Assembly (NCBI GenBank): GCA_035459025.1
Contig: DATHYT010000091.1
Span: 1-64,000, forward strand
Direction of reading: 5' to 3'
Length of the DNA: 64,000 nt
From: JAABQT01 sp035459025
Lineage (GTDB): Bacteria > Pseudomonadota > Gammaproteobacteria > Burkholderiales > SG8-39
The notes under the pieces are model-generated. The model did no database searches and was not told the origin of the DNA. It saw only the letters and a list, made by a program, of their open reading frames with translations. The position numbers were made by a program, and so were the translations under genes. Positions 26,458-34,146 of the stretch are shown piece by piece (within the stretch, counting starts at the first letter, position 1; each line of letters begins with the position of its first letter).

Positions 26458-26463
26458 TAGAAT
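26458..26463 (+). promoter_or_regulatory. -10-like element before rpsT
   Basis: TAGAAT at 26458-26463, 30 nt upstream of the rpsT start codon, in the short murJ-rpsT gap. A -35 would lie inside the murJ gene; no clear hexamer is visible. Confidence 0.45.
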
Positions 26464-26493
26464 GCGCCCCTTTTTCGCCACCGGATCAAGGTC

Positions 26494-26757
26494 ATGGCCA
26501 ACATCAAATCTTCGCGCAAGTCGGCCCGCCAGGCTGTCGTGCGCCGCGCCCACAACTTCACCCTGCGCACCGAAGTGCGCACGGCGATCAAGAACGTGAA
26601 GAAGGCCATCGCCGGCGGCAACAAGGCTGCGGCCGCCGCAGCGCTGGAGAAGTCGCGCAGCGTCATCGACCGCACGGCCGCCAAGGGCATCCTGCACCGC
26701 AACGCCGCCTCGCGCCACATGAGCCGCCTCGCGCAGGCGATCAAGGCGATGCAGTAA
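26494..26757 (+). CDS. rpsT: 30S ribosomal protein S20
   Basis: An 87-residue, very basic protein with the S20 pattern MANIKSSRKSARQA, RTAIKNVKKAI, and the C-terminal KGILHRNAASRHMSRLA. Binds 16S rRNA early in 30S assembly. Standalone gene between murJ and the decarboxylase; in E. coli S20 represses its own translation, which cannot be judged here. Confidence 0.97.
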   Translation: MANIKSSRKSARQAVVRRAHNFTLRTEVRTAIKNVKKAIAGGNKAAAAAALEKSRSVIDRTAAKGILHRNAASRHMSRLAQAIKAMQ

Positions 26758-26828
26758 GGCTGCATCCGGTATGCTCGGCGCGCTGGCGCCGGGCGGGCTC
26801 GGCCGCCGAGTCCTCGGGCATGCCGGAT

Positions 26829-26834
26829 TATACT
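26829..26834 (+). promoter_or_regulatory. -10-like element before the decarboxylase gene
   Basis: TATACT ends 10 nt before the ATG at 26845, so the transcript would have at most a few leader nucleotides. No -35 is evident in the GC-rich stretch upstream. Confidence 0.4.
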
Positions 26835-26844
26835 TGCGCCCCTC

Positions 26845-28818
26845 ATGGCGAAGCCCGTCAGCCGCATCCTCGTCATCAACGACGAGCTTCTGGTGTTGCG
26901 CGAGTTCGTCAAGGGCCTGAACGCCGCGGCGCGCTCGCTCGACAATCCCCTCGGCATCACCTTCGCCGGCGTCACCACCGCCAAGGAAGCACTTGCCGCC
27001 ATCCAGTCCGACGGCGACATCCAGGCCGTGCTGGTCGACGACACGCTCTATACGCTGGCCAAGCACAACGGCTCGCGCCGCCTGCAGGTCTCCGCGCTCG
27101 AGCTGGTGCAGCGCATCACGCGCTTTCGCCCCGAGCTATCGGTCTACATCCTGATCGCGCAGGAAAAGGAAGACGACGTGGTAGACGCGCTGTTCACCGA
27201 ATCGGTAGACGGCTACTTCTACCGCGAGGAGCGCGACTACCGGGGCATCTACCGCATCCTCAACGCGCAGATCCAGGAGCGCGCGAGGACACCCTTCACC
27301 GACCAGCTGAAGAACTATGTGTGGATGGCGAAGGATCAGTGGCACACGCCGGGGCACTCCTCAGGCGAATCCCTGCGCGGCAGCCCCTGGGTGAACGACT
27401 TCTACGAGTTCATGGGCGAGCACGTGTTCGACGCCGATCTCTCGGTCTCGGTGCCGATGCTCGACTCCCTCATGGACCCGACGGGCGTGATCGCCGAGGC
27501 GCAGCTCATGGCGGCGCAGGCGTTCGGCGCGCGGCGCACGTTCTTCGCCACCAACGGCACCTCGACCGCCAACAAGGTGATCTTCCAGACGCTGCTCGCA
27601 CCGGGCGAGAAACTGCTGCTCGATCGCAACTGCCACAAGAGCGTGCACCACGGCGTGGTGCTCTCGGGCGCGCACCCCGTGTACCTGGACTCGGCGCTCA
27701 ACCGCAGGTACGGGCTGTACGGCCCCGTGCCGAAAAAGACGGTGCTCGAGGCGATCCGCCGGCACCCGGACGCCGAGGCGCTGATCCTAACTTCGTGCAC
27801 CTACGACGGCCTGCGCTACGACCTGAAGCCGATCGTCGAGGCGGCGCACGCGAAGAAGATCAAAGTGATCATCGACGAGGCCTGGTACGGCTTCGCGCGC
27901 TTCCATCCGGAGTTCCGCCCCACCGCGCTCGAGGCGGGCGCAGACTACGCCACGCAGTCCACGCACAAGGTCTTGTCGGCCTTCTCGCAGGCCTCGATGA
28001 TCCACGTCAACGACCCGGACTTCCGCGAGCACCTGTTCCGCGAGAACTTCAACATGCACACCTCGACCAGTCCGCAGTACGGGCTGATCGCGAGCCTCGA
28101 CGTGGCGCGCAAGCAAGCGGTGATGGAGGGCTACAAGCTGCTTTCACGCACGCTGGCGCTCGCCAAGGAGCTCCGCGAGCAGATCAACTCCACCAAGGTG
28201 TTCCGGAGCCTCGAGCTCGAGGACCTGCTGCCCGAGGAGCTGCGGCACGACGGCATCCGCCTCGACCCGACCAAGGTCACTGTCGACATCTCCGGCTGCG
28301 GCTACACGGTCGACGACCTGCAGAAGCTTCTGTTCGAGCGCTTCAACATCCAGACCGAAAAGAGCACCTTCAACACGCTGACGCTGCTGCTCACCATCGG
28401 CACCACGCGCTCCAAGGTCTCGCGCCTGTACGACGCCTTCATGCGCATCGCGCGCGAGAAGCGCGCTCCGCGGCGCCTCGTGCGCACGCCCGAGATCCCC
28501 GCCTTCACGAAGCTCCGCTACCTGCCGCGCGACGCCTACTACTGCGGCGGCGAGCTGGTGCCGGTGTTCGATGACAAGGAGCGGGTCAACAAGTCGCTCG
28601 CCCGGCGCGTCTGCGCCGACCAGGTGGTGCCCTACCCGCCCGGCATTCCGGTGCTGGTGCCCGGGCAGGTCATCACGCGCGACATTGCCGAGTACCTGGC
28701 CAGCCTGCTGCGGTCGCAGAAGCGCATGGAGATCCACGGCGTGGTGTACGAGGGCTACCAGCCCTGCGTGCGCGTGCTCAGACCCGCCGAAGCGCGCGGC
28801 TTGCACCGCATCGGCTAG
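26845..28818 (+). CDS. Orn/Lys/Arg decarboxylase (PLP fold I), probably arginine or lysine type
   Basis: A 657-residue PLP enzyme that should decarboxylate a basic amino acid to a polyamine precursor. The N-terminal 130 residues form the receiver-like wing domain (ILVINDELLVLREFV). The core has FFATNGTSTANKVIF, DEAWYGFARFHP and the Schiff-base Lys375 in STHKVLSAFSQASM, followed by the C-terminal domain (PYPPGIPVLVPGQ). Substrate choice cannot be read safely. It lies directly before argD-argF, but a strong terminator separates them. Related genes occupy the same place beside rpsT or arg genes in other betaproteobacteria. Confidence 0.9.
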   Translation: MAKPVSRILVINDELLVLREFVKGLNAAARSLDNPLGITFAGVTTAKEALAAIQSDGDIQAVLVDDTLYTLAKHNGSRRLQVSALELVQRITRFRPELSVYILIAQEKEDDVVDALFTESVDGYFYREERDYRGIYRILNAQIQERARTPFTDQLKNYVWMAKDQWHTPGHSSGESLRGSPWVNDFYEFMGEHVFDADLSVSVPMLDSLMDPTGVIAEAQLMAAQAFGARRTFFATNGTSTANKVIFQTLLAPGEKLLLDRNCHKSVHHGVVLSGAHPVYLDSALNRRYGLYGPVPKKTVLEAIRRHPDAEALILTSCTYDGLRYDLKPIVEAAHAKKIKVIIDEAWYGFARFHPEFRPTALEAGADYATQSTHKVLSAFSQASMIHVNDPDFREHLFRENFNMHTSTSPQYGLIASLDVARKQAVMEGYKLLSRTLALAKELREQINSTKVFRSLELEDLLPEELRHDGIRLDPTKVTVDISGCGYTVDDLQKLLFERFNIQTEKSTFNTLTLLLTIGTTRSKVSRLYDAFMRIAREKRAPRRLVRTPEIPAFTKLRYLPRDAYYCGGELVPVFDDKERVNKSLARRVCADQVVPYPPGIPVLVPGQVITRDIAEYLASLLRSQKRMEIHGVVYEGYQPCVRVLRPAEARGLHRIG

Positions 28819-28836
28819 CCCATTAACATCCCTGTG

Positions 28837-28860
28837 ACGGCGGCTTGGGCCGCCGTTTTT
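28837..28860 (+). terminator. Rho-independent terminator after the decarboxylase gene
   Basis: Stem ACGGCGGC/GCCGCCGT with a TTGG loop, immediately followed by a run of T (28856-28860). It starts 18 nt after the stop codon and isolates the decarboxylase from argD. Confidence 0.9.
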
Positions 28861-28885
28861 CATTGGCCAACCGTGTGGAGGCGCC

Positions 28886-30088
28886 ATGAGCCACGTCATG
28901 AACACTTACGCCCGCTTGCCGGTCGCGTTCGTGCGCGGCCAGGGCGTGTGGCTGTACGACGAGGCGGACAAGAAGTACCTGGACGCCCTCGCCGGCATCG
29001 CCGTGAATACGCTGGGCTACGCCCACCCGCGCCTGGTGCGCGCGCTCACCGAGCAGATCGGGCGCGTGATCCACACCTCTAACCTGTTTCAGATGCCGCT
29101 GCAGGAGCAGGCCGCGGACCGCATCTGCGAGATCACCGGCCTGGACGAGGTGTTCTTCTGCAACTCCGGCCTGGAGGCGAACGAAGCGGCGCTCAAGGTC
29201 GCGCGCAAGTACGGCCACGACCGCGGCATCGCGGAGCCCGCGATCATCGTCATGGAAAAGGCGTTCCACGGACGGTCCCTGGCCACGCTCTCGGCGACCG
29301 GCAGCCGCAAGGTGCAGGCCGGCTTCGAGCCGCTGGTGCAGGGGTTCGTGCGCGTGCCGCTGAACGACCTCGACGCCGTGCGCCAGGTCGCCGAGCGCAA
29401 CTCGAACGTGGTGGCGGTGTTCATCGAGCCGATCCAGGGCGAAGGCGGCATCAACATCTCGCGCCTGGAGTACCTGCGCGGGCTGAAGGAGATCTGCGAG
29501 CGCAACGACTGGCTATTCATGTCGGACGAGGTGCAATGCGGCCTCGGTCGCACCGGCAAGTGGTTCGTGTACCAGCACGCGGGCATCCAGCCCGACGTGG
29601 TGCCGCTCGCCAAGGGCCTCGCCTCGGGCGTGCCGGTCGGCGCCTGCGTGGTCGGCGGGCGCGCCAAAGGCGTGTTCAAGCCGGGCAACCACGGCTCGAC
29701 CTTCGGCGGCAACCCGCTCGCGATGTGCGGCGTGGTGACGACGCTCGACACCATGAAGGAAGAAGATCTGCTCGCCAACGCGGCCAGGGTCGGCGACGCC
29801 ATCCGCGAGGGCCTCGGGGCGGCGCTCGCCGGCGTCGCCGGCGTCGCCGAGGTACGCGGCATGGGCATGATGATCGGCGTCGAGCTCGACCGGCCGTGCG
29901 GCGACATCGTGAAGACGGCGCTCGAGCGCGGGCTGGTGACCAACGTCACCGCCGATACCGTGATCCGCCTCCTGCCGCCGCTCGTCATGAACGCCGACGA
30001 GGGCCGCCAGGTGGTCGAGCGCCTGGTGCCGATCATCCGCGAGTTCCTCGCGCAGTCCGCCGCGCCGCGCGCCGCCGCGGCGCGCTGA
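28886..30088 (+). CDS. argD: Acetylornithine aminotransferase
   Basis: PLP class III aminotransferase of arginine synthesis, converting N-acetylglutamate semialdehyde to N-acetylornithine. The 400-residue protein has VFFCNSGLEANEAALK, EPIQGEGGI, the cofactor Asp in FMSDEVQCGLGRTGKWF and the Schiff-base Lys in VVPLAKGLASGVPVGA. GGAGG at 28877-28881 precedes the ATG by 4 nt. argF follows after 19 bp. Confidence 0.94.
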   Translation: MSHVMNTYARLPVAFVRGQGVWLYDEADKKYLDALAGIAVNTLGYAHPRLVRALTEQIGRVIHTSNLFQMPLQEQAADRICEITGLDEVFFCNSGLEANEAALKVARKYGHDRGIAEPAIIVMEKAFHGRSLATLSATGSRKVQAGFEPLVQGFVRVPLNDLDAVRQVAERNSNVVAVFIEPIQGEGGINISRLEYLRGLKEICERNDWLFMSDEVQCGLGRTGKWFVYQHAGIQPDVVPLAKGLASGVPVGACVVGGRAKGVFKPGNHGSTFGGNPLAMCGVVTTLDTMKEEDLLANAARVGDAIREGLGAALAGVAGVAEVRGMGMMIGVELDRPCGDIVKTALERGLVTNVTADTVIRLLPPLVMNADEGRQVVERLVPIIREFLAQSAAPRAAAAR

Positions 30089-30107
30089 GGCCGGCCGGCG
30101 TCCACGC

Positions 30108-31043
30108 ATGGCGAAGCTGCGCCATTTCCTGCAATTCAAGGACCTCGCCCGCGCCGAGTGCGAGCACCTGTTCGCGCGCACCAAGTGGATCAAGGCGCAG
30201 TTCAAGCGCTACCGGCGCTACTGGCCGCTGGAAGACCGCACCCTGGTGATGATCTTCGAGAAGCAGTCCACGAGAACGCGCCTGTCGTTCGAGGCAGGCA
30301 TGCACCAGCTCGGCGGCGCCGCGATCTTCCTGTCCACGCGCGACTCGCAGCTCGGCCGCGGCGAGCCGGTCGAGGACGCCGCGCAGGTGATCTCGCGCAT
30401 GTGCGACATCGTCATGATCCGCACCTTCGAGCAGGACATCATCGAGCGCTTTGCCGCGCACTCGCGCGTGCCGGTGATCAACGGCCTCACCAACGAGTAC
30501 CACCCGTGCCAGGTGCTCGCCGACATCTATACCTTCGTCGAGCAGCGCGGCGCGATCCGCGGCAAGACCGTGGCCTGGATCGGCGACTCGAACAACGTCT
30601 GCAACACCTGGCTGCAGGCCGCCGAGGTGCTCGATTTCAACGTGCACGTCTCGACGCCGCCGGGCTACGAGGTCGAGCCCGAGCGCGCGGGCCTGTACGG
30701 CACCGGCCATTACGAGGAGTTCCGCGACCCCATGCAGGCGGCGAAGAACGCCGACCTCGTCACCACGGACGTCTGGACCAGCATGGGCTTCGAAGCCGAG
30801 AACGAGGCGCGCAAGCGCGACTTCGAGGACTGGCAGGTGGACGCCGAGATGATGAAGGCGGCGAAGAAGAACGCGCTCTTCATGCATTGCCTGCCCGCGC
30901 ACCGCGGCGAAGAGGTCGCCGCCGAGGTGATCGACGGGCCGGCGAGCGTCGTCTGGGACGAGGCCGAGAACCGCCTGCACACGCAGAAGGCGCTAATCGA
31001 GTTCCTGCTGCTCGGCAAGGTCAAGGCCCGGGCCAAGGCCTGA
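30108..31043 (+). CDS. argF: Ornithine carbamoyltransferase
   Basis: Transfers the carbamoyl group of carbamoyl phosphate to ornithine to give citrulline. The 311-residue protein has the phosphate-binding STRTRLSFEAGM, HPCQVLADIYTFVEQ and the ornithine-site HCLPAHRGEEV. Placement next to argD and close to argG marks it as the anabolic enzyme. Its last 51 nt overlap the convergent DUF2877 gene. It shares the substrate carbamoyl phosphate with the module that follows. Confidence 0.95.
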   Translation: MAKLRHFLQFKDLARAECEHLFARTKWIKAQFKRYRRYWPLEDRTLVMIFEKQSTRTRLSFEAGMHQLGGAAIFLSTRDSQLGRGEPVEDAAQVISRMCDIVMIRTFEQDIIERFAAHSRVPVINGLTNEYHPCQVLADIYTFVEQRGAIRGKTVAWIGDSNNVCNTWLQAAEVLDFNVHVSTPPGYEVEPERAGLYGTGHYEEFRDPMQAAKNADLVTTDVWTSMGFEAENEARKRDFEDWQVDAEMMKAAKKNALFMHCLPAHRGEEVAAEVIDGPASVVWDEAENRLHTQKALIEFLLLGKVKARAKA

Positions 31044-31742
31044 GCCACCGCGGCGCGCGGCGAGCGCGAGCAGCGCGCCGGCAGCCGCGTCGAGCCCGGA
31101 CGTATGGCCGATCCGCGTGAGCCGGGCGAGGCTCTGCTCGAAGCGCGCGCTGCCTTCGTTTGAGGCGAGCAAGGCGTGCAGCGCCTCGTGGCCCTCGCCC
31201 TGCGCCGCCCACGCGAGGTGCGCCCGGCTGATCCGGCCGGTGCGGGTCTCGGCGAGCGACAGCGCCCACGCGGCGATACGCTCGGCGAGGGCGAGCTCGC
31301 CGGCAGCGCGCAGCGCGATCATCGCGCCGCCGACAAAGTCGTCGCCCGCGGGCGTCAGGCCCGCCCCAAGCCCGATCAACGCATCATTCGGCCGGCCCCC
31401 CGCACCGGCAATCCAGCGCAGGAACGCCTGCGCCTCGCCGCGATCTCGCCAGGGTTCACGGATGCGGGCCGGAACGCTACGGTGCGTCGCCAAGCGCAGC
31501 TCGGGGCGCCAGCGCGCCGCCGAGGAAAGATCGATCTCGATCCGATCGCCGACCGAGTAGTGCGAATACGCTCCCACCAGAACATTCAGGGGGCCGCGTC
31601 CCAGCCCGGGGCCGCCCAGGCACATGATGCCCGCCGCCGTTTCCACGTAGCAGCAGCGCTCGAAAGACGCGAAGACCCGCGCGTCGCCTGCCGTGCGCCA
31701 CGCCGCAGAGCCCGCCTCGATCGCCTCAACCCGGCAGGACAT
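30993..31742 (-). CDS. DUF2877 protein, AllH/YlbF-like carbamoyltransferase subunit
   Basis: A 249-residue protein of the DUF2877 family with the family hallmark ALIGLGAGLTPAGDDFVGGA near residue 128 and a C-terminal helical part. In E. coli the family member AllH (YlbF), together with AllF (FdrA) and AllG (YlbE), makes up oxamate carbamoyltransferase; I know this from the literature and not from the sequence. The ATG overlaps the carbamate kinase stop by 17 nt, so the two are coupled, and the 3' end overlaps argF tail-to-tail by 51 nt. Family identity is clear; the substrate here is open. Confidence 0.82.
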   Translation of the reverse strand: MSCRVEAIEAGSAAWRTAGDARVFASFERCCYVETAAGIMCLGGPGLGRGPLNVLVGAYSHYSVGDRIEIDLSSAARWRPELRLATHRSVPARIREPWRDRGEAQAFLRWIAGAGGRPNDALIGLGAGLTPAGDDFVGGAMIALRAAGELALAERIAAWALSLAETRTGRISRAHLAWAAQGEGHEALHALLASNEGSARFEQSLARLTRIGHTSGLDAAAGALLALAARRGGSGLGPGLDLAEQQELD

Positions 31743-32685
31743 GCGTGCCCGCCGCGCCGGCGAGCGCGTCGGCCGCCTGGTCGAGGTGCGCGATGATCGC
31801 GCGCCGTCCGCCGGCGGCGAGGAAATCCAGCGCCGCCCTGACCTTGGGGCCCATGCTGCCCTCGGCGAAATGGCCTTCGCGGTGCAGCGCCTGCAGCTCG
31901 GCGGCGCTCACCGACTCGATCGCGTGCTCGCGCGCCGTGCGGAAATGCACCAGCACGCGCGGAACCGCGGTGAGGATGAGCAGCGTGTCGTAATGGAGCT
32001 CGGCGGCGAGCAGCGCCGAGGCGAGGTCCTTGTCCACGACTGCGGGCACGCCGGCGTAGGAGCCGTCGGGGCGGCGCACCATCGGGATGCCGCCGCCCCC
32101 CGCGGCGATCACCACGACGCCCTGCCGGGCGAGGCCGGCGATGAGATCCAGGTCGAGGATGCGGCGCGGACGCGGCGAAGGCACGAGATAGCGCCAGCCC
32201 CGGCCGGCGTCTTCGACCATGTTCCAGCCGAGCGTGCGCTTGAGCTCGGCGGCCTCCTCGGCGCTGAAGAACGGCCCCACCGGCTTGGTCGAGTGCGTGA
32301 ACGCCTCGTCGCCCTCGTTCACTTCCACGCGCGTCACGATGCAGGCGACCCGCCGCTCGATGTCGGCGCGCGCCAGCTCGTCCTCGAGCCCCTGCATCAG
32401 CAGGTGCCCGATGCCGCCCTGGCTGTGCGCCACGCACACGTCCAGCCGCATCGGCGGCACGTGCTCGCGCGCGTAGTACTGGCGCAGCATGATCTTGCCG
32501 ACGACCGGGCCGTTGCCATGCGTGATGACGATCTCGGGTACCGCCTCGACGAGCGGCCGCAGCGCGCGCGCCGCGCGCGCGGCAATCTCCTCCTGCTCTG
32601 CGGTCGTGCCACGGATGTTTTCCGGATGCGTGGCGTTGCCGCCGATGGCGACAACGAGACGCTGCGCAGTGGAGACCTCGGGCAT
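31726..32685 (-). CDS. arcC: Carbamate kinase
   Basis: Interconverts carbamoyl phosphate plus ADP with carbamate plus ATP. The 319-residue protein has the amino-acid kinase fold motifs LVVAIGGNATHPE, VITHGNGPVVGKIMLRQ, VIAAGGGGIPMV, VVDKDLASALLA and EGSMGPKVRAALDF. The ATG at 32685 is chosen because family similarity begins there (the frame stays open upstream only as a shadow of the divergent gene) and a TATTAT box lies 6 nt before it. Together with the three neighbouring carbamoyltransferase-type proteins it would harvest ATP from carbamoyl phosphate. It may be called allK rather than arcC, since no arginine deiminase gene is present. Confidence 0.92.
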   Translation of the reverse strand: MPEVSTAQRLVVAIGGNATHPENIRGTTAEQEEIAARAARALRPLVEAVPEIVITHGNGPVVGKIMLRQYYAREHVPPMRLDVCVAHSQGGIGHLLMQGLEDELARADIERRVACIVTRVEVNEGDEAFTHSTKPVGPFFSAEEAAELKRTLGWNMVEDAGRGWRYLVPSPRPRRILDLDLIAGLARQGVVVIAAGGGGIPMVRRPDGSYAGVPAVVDKDLASALLAAELHYDTLLILTAVPRVLVHFRTAREHAIESVSAAELQALHREGHFAEGSMGPKVRAALDFLAAGGRRAIIAHLDQAADALAGAAGTHVLPG

Positions 32686-32706
32686 GCTGCGATAATACCG
32701 CTCCCC
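32686..32706. promoter_or_regulatory. Compact divergent promoter of the carbamoyl-transfer module
   Basis: Only 21 bp separate the two start codons. On the minus strand TATTAT (32697-32692) ends 6 nt before the carbamate kinase ATG. On the plus strand the overlapping TAATAC (32693-32698) ends 8 nt before the DUF1116 ATG. Both transcripts would be leaderless and the two -10 elements share bases, so the polymerases should compete. Confidence 0.5.
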
Positions 32707-34146
32707 ATGTCCCGTCCGTCCTCGCCGATCGCGTCGCTGCTCGCACGGCCGCCGCGCGTGGTCAACGTCGGTCTGCGCGCATTCGCCGCGGAGCTGGCGG
32801 GTCGCGACGTTGCGGTGGCGCACGTCGAGTGGCGGCCACCGGCGGCCGGTCGCGAGCACGCCGCGGCGCTGCTCGGCGCTCTCGCGCGGCATGAAGCGCG
32901 CATCGCGCAGGCGAACGCGGAAGGGCTGCGGCGCATGCTTTCGGCCGAGCCGGCGCTGGTGGACGTTCTGCCGGCGGGCGAGGCGATGCCCGGTCTCGAC
33001 CGGCATGTCGTGCTGCACGCGGGACCGCCGATCGACTGGCCCCGCATGTGCGGGCCGATGCGTGGCGCCGTCGCCGGCGCTCTGGTGTTCGAAGGCTGGG
33101 CGCCGGATCTCGCGGCGGCTACTCGACTCGCCGCCAGCGGCGCGATCGACTTCCGGCCGAACCATGCGCTCGGCGCGGTCGGCCCGATGACCGGCATCAC
33201 CACGCGCTCCATGCCCGTGATGGTGGTGGAGAACCGCGCTTTCGGGAACCGCAGCTACTGCATGATCAACGAGGGCCTCGGCAAGGTGATGCGCTTCGGC
33301 GCAAATGACGCCGAGGTACTTGCGCGCATCGCGTGGCTGCGCGATGAGTTCGGGCCGCGGCTGGGCGCCGCACTGCGCGCGGCGGGCGGACTCGACCTCG
33401 CGCCGCTCGTGGCGCGCGGCCTCGCGATGGGCGACGAGATGCACCAGCGCAACGTCGCCTGCTCGGCGCTGGTGCTGCGCGGGCTCGCGCCGCATCTGGC
33501 GCGCGCGGCGGGTGGCGCCGAGCCTCTGGCGCAGAGCCTCGCGTTCATCGCCGGCAACGAGCAATTCTTCCTCAACGTCGGCATGGCAATGGCAAAGAGC
33601 GTCATGGACCCGGTGCGCGGCATCGAGGGGTGCAGCCTCGTCACCGCCATGTGCCGCAACGGCACCGATTTCGGCATCCGGCTCTCGGCCACCGGCGATG
33701 CGTGGTTCACGGCGCCGGTGGAGATGCCGCAGGGCCTTTACTTCGCCGGCTATGGCGAGCGCGACGCCAATCCCGATATGGGCGACTCGGCGATCATGGA
33801 GACCGTGGGCCTGGGCGCTTTCGCCATGGCCGCCTCGCCGGCCGTGATGGGTTTCGTCGGCGCGGGCCGCGCCAGCGATGCGCTGGCGTTCACGCGTGCG
33901 ATGGGCGAGCTGACCGTGGGCGCGAATCCGAGGTGGACGATCCCGGCGCTCGACGCCCGGGGCGTTCCCGCCGGCATCGATGCGCGCAAGGTCGTCGACA
34001 CCGGCATCCAGCCCGCCATCAACACCGGGATTGCGCACCGGCGGCCCGGCGTCGGCCAGGTCGGCGCCGGCGTCGCGCGCGCACCCCTGGCGTGCTTCGA
34101 CCAGGCGCTGGCAGCGCTCGTGCGCGCACTCGGCAGCCGGCCATGA
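32707..34146 (+). CDS. DUF1116 protein, AllG/YlbE-like carbamoyltransferase subunit
   Basis: A 479-residue protein of the DUF1116 (YlbE) family. Recognisable stretches are VVNVGLRAFAAEL near the start, ALGAVGPMTGITTRSMPVMV in the middle, MGDEMHQRNVACSALVLR, and DSAIMETVGLGAFAMAASPA. In E. coli the family member is the AllG subunit of oxamate carbamoyltransferase (established knowledge). The TGA overlaps the ATG of the FdrA gene, so the two subunits are translationally coupled. The plus-strand frame extends upstream, but family similarity starts at this ATG. Confidence 0.85.
   Translation: MSRPSSPIASLLARPPRVVNVGLRAFAAELAGRDVAVAHVEWRPPAAGREHAAALLGALARHEARIAQANAEGLRRMLSAEPALVDVLPAGEAMPGLDRHVVLHAGPPIDWPRMCGPMRGAVAGALVFEGWAPDLAAATRLAASGAIDFRPNHALGAVGPMTGITTRSMPVMVVENRAFGNRSYCMINEGLGKVMRFGANDAEVLARIAWLRDEFGPRLGAALRAAGGLDLAPLVARGLAMGDEMHQRNVACSALVLRGLAPHLARAAGGAEPLAQSLAFIAGNEQFFLNVGMAMAKSVMDPVRGIEGCSLVTAMCRNGTDFGIRLSATGDAWFTAPVEMPQGLYFAGYGERDANPDMGDSAIMETVGLGAFAMAASPAVMGFVGAGRASDALAFTRAMGELTVGANPRWTIPALDARGVPAGIDARKVVDTGIQPAINTGIAHRRPGVGQVGAGVARAPLACFDQALAALVRALGSRP

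Noticed and set aside
30108..32685. Arginine deiminase (arc) operon reading of argF plus carbamate kinase
   Set aside because: No arcA or arcD gene is present, ArgF sits with argD, and the kinase is coupled to DUF2877 rather than to argF.
32686..34038. N-terminal extension of carbamate kinase across the DUF1116 gene
   Set aside because: Carbamate kinase similarity begins at the ATG at 32685; the extension is only the reverse of DUF1116 codons.
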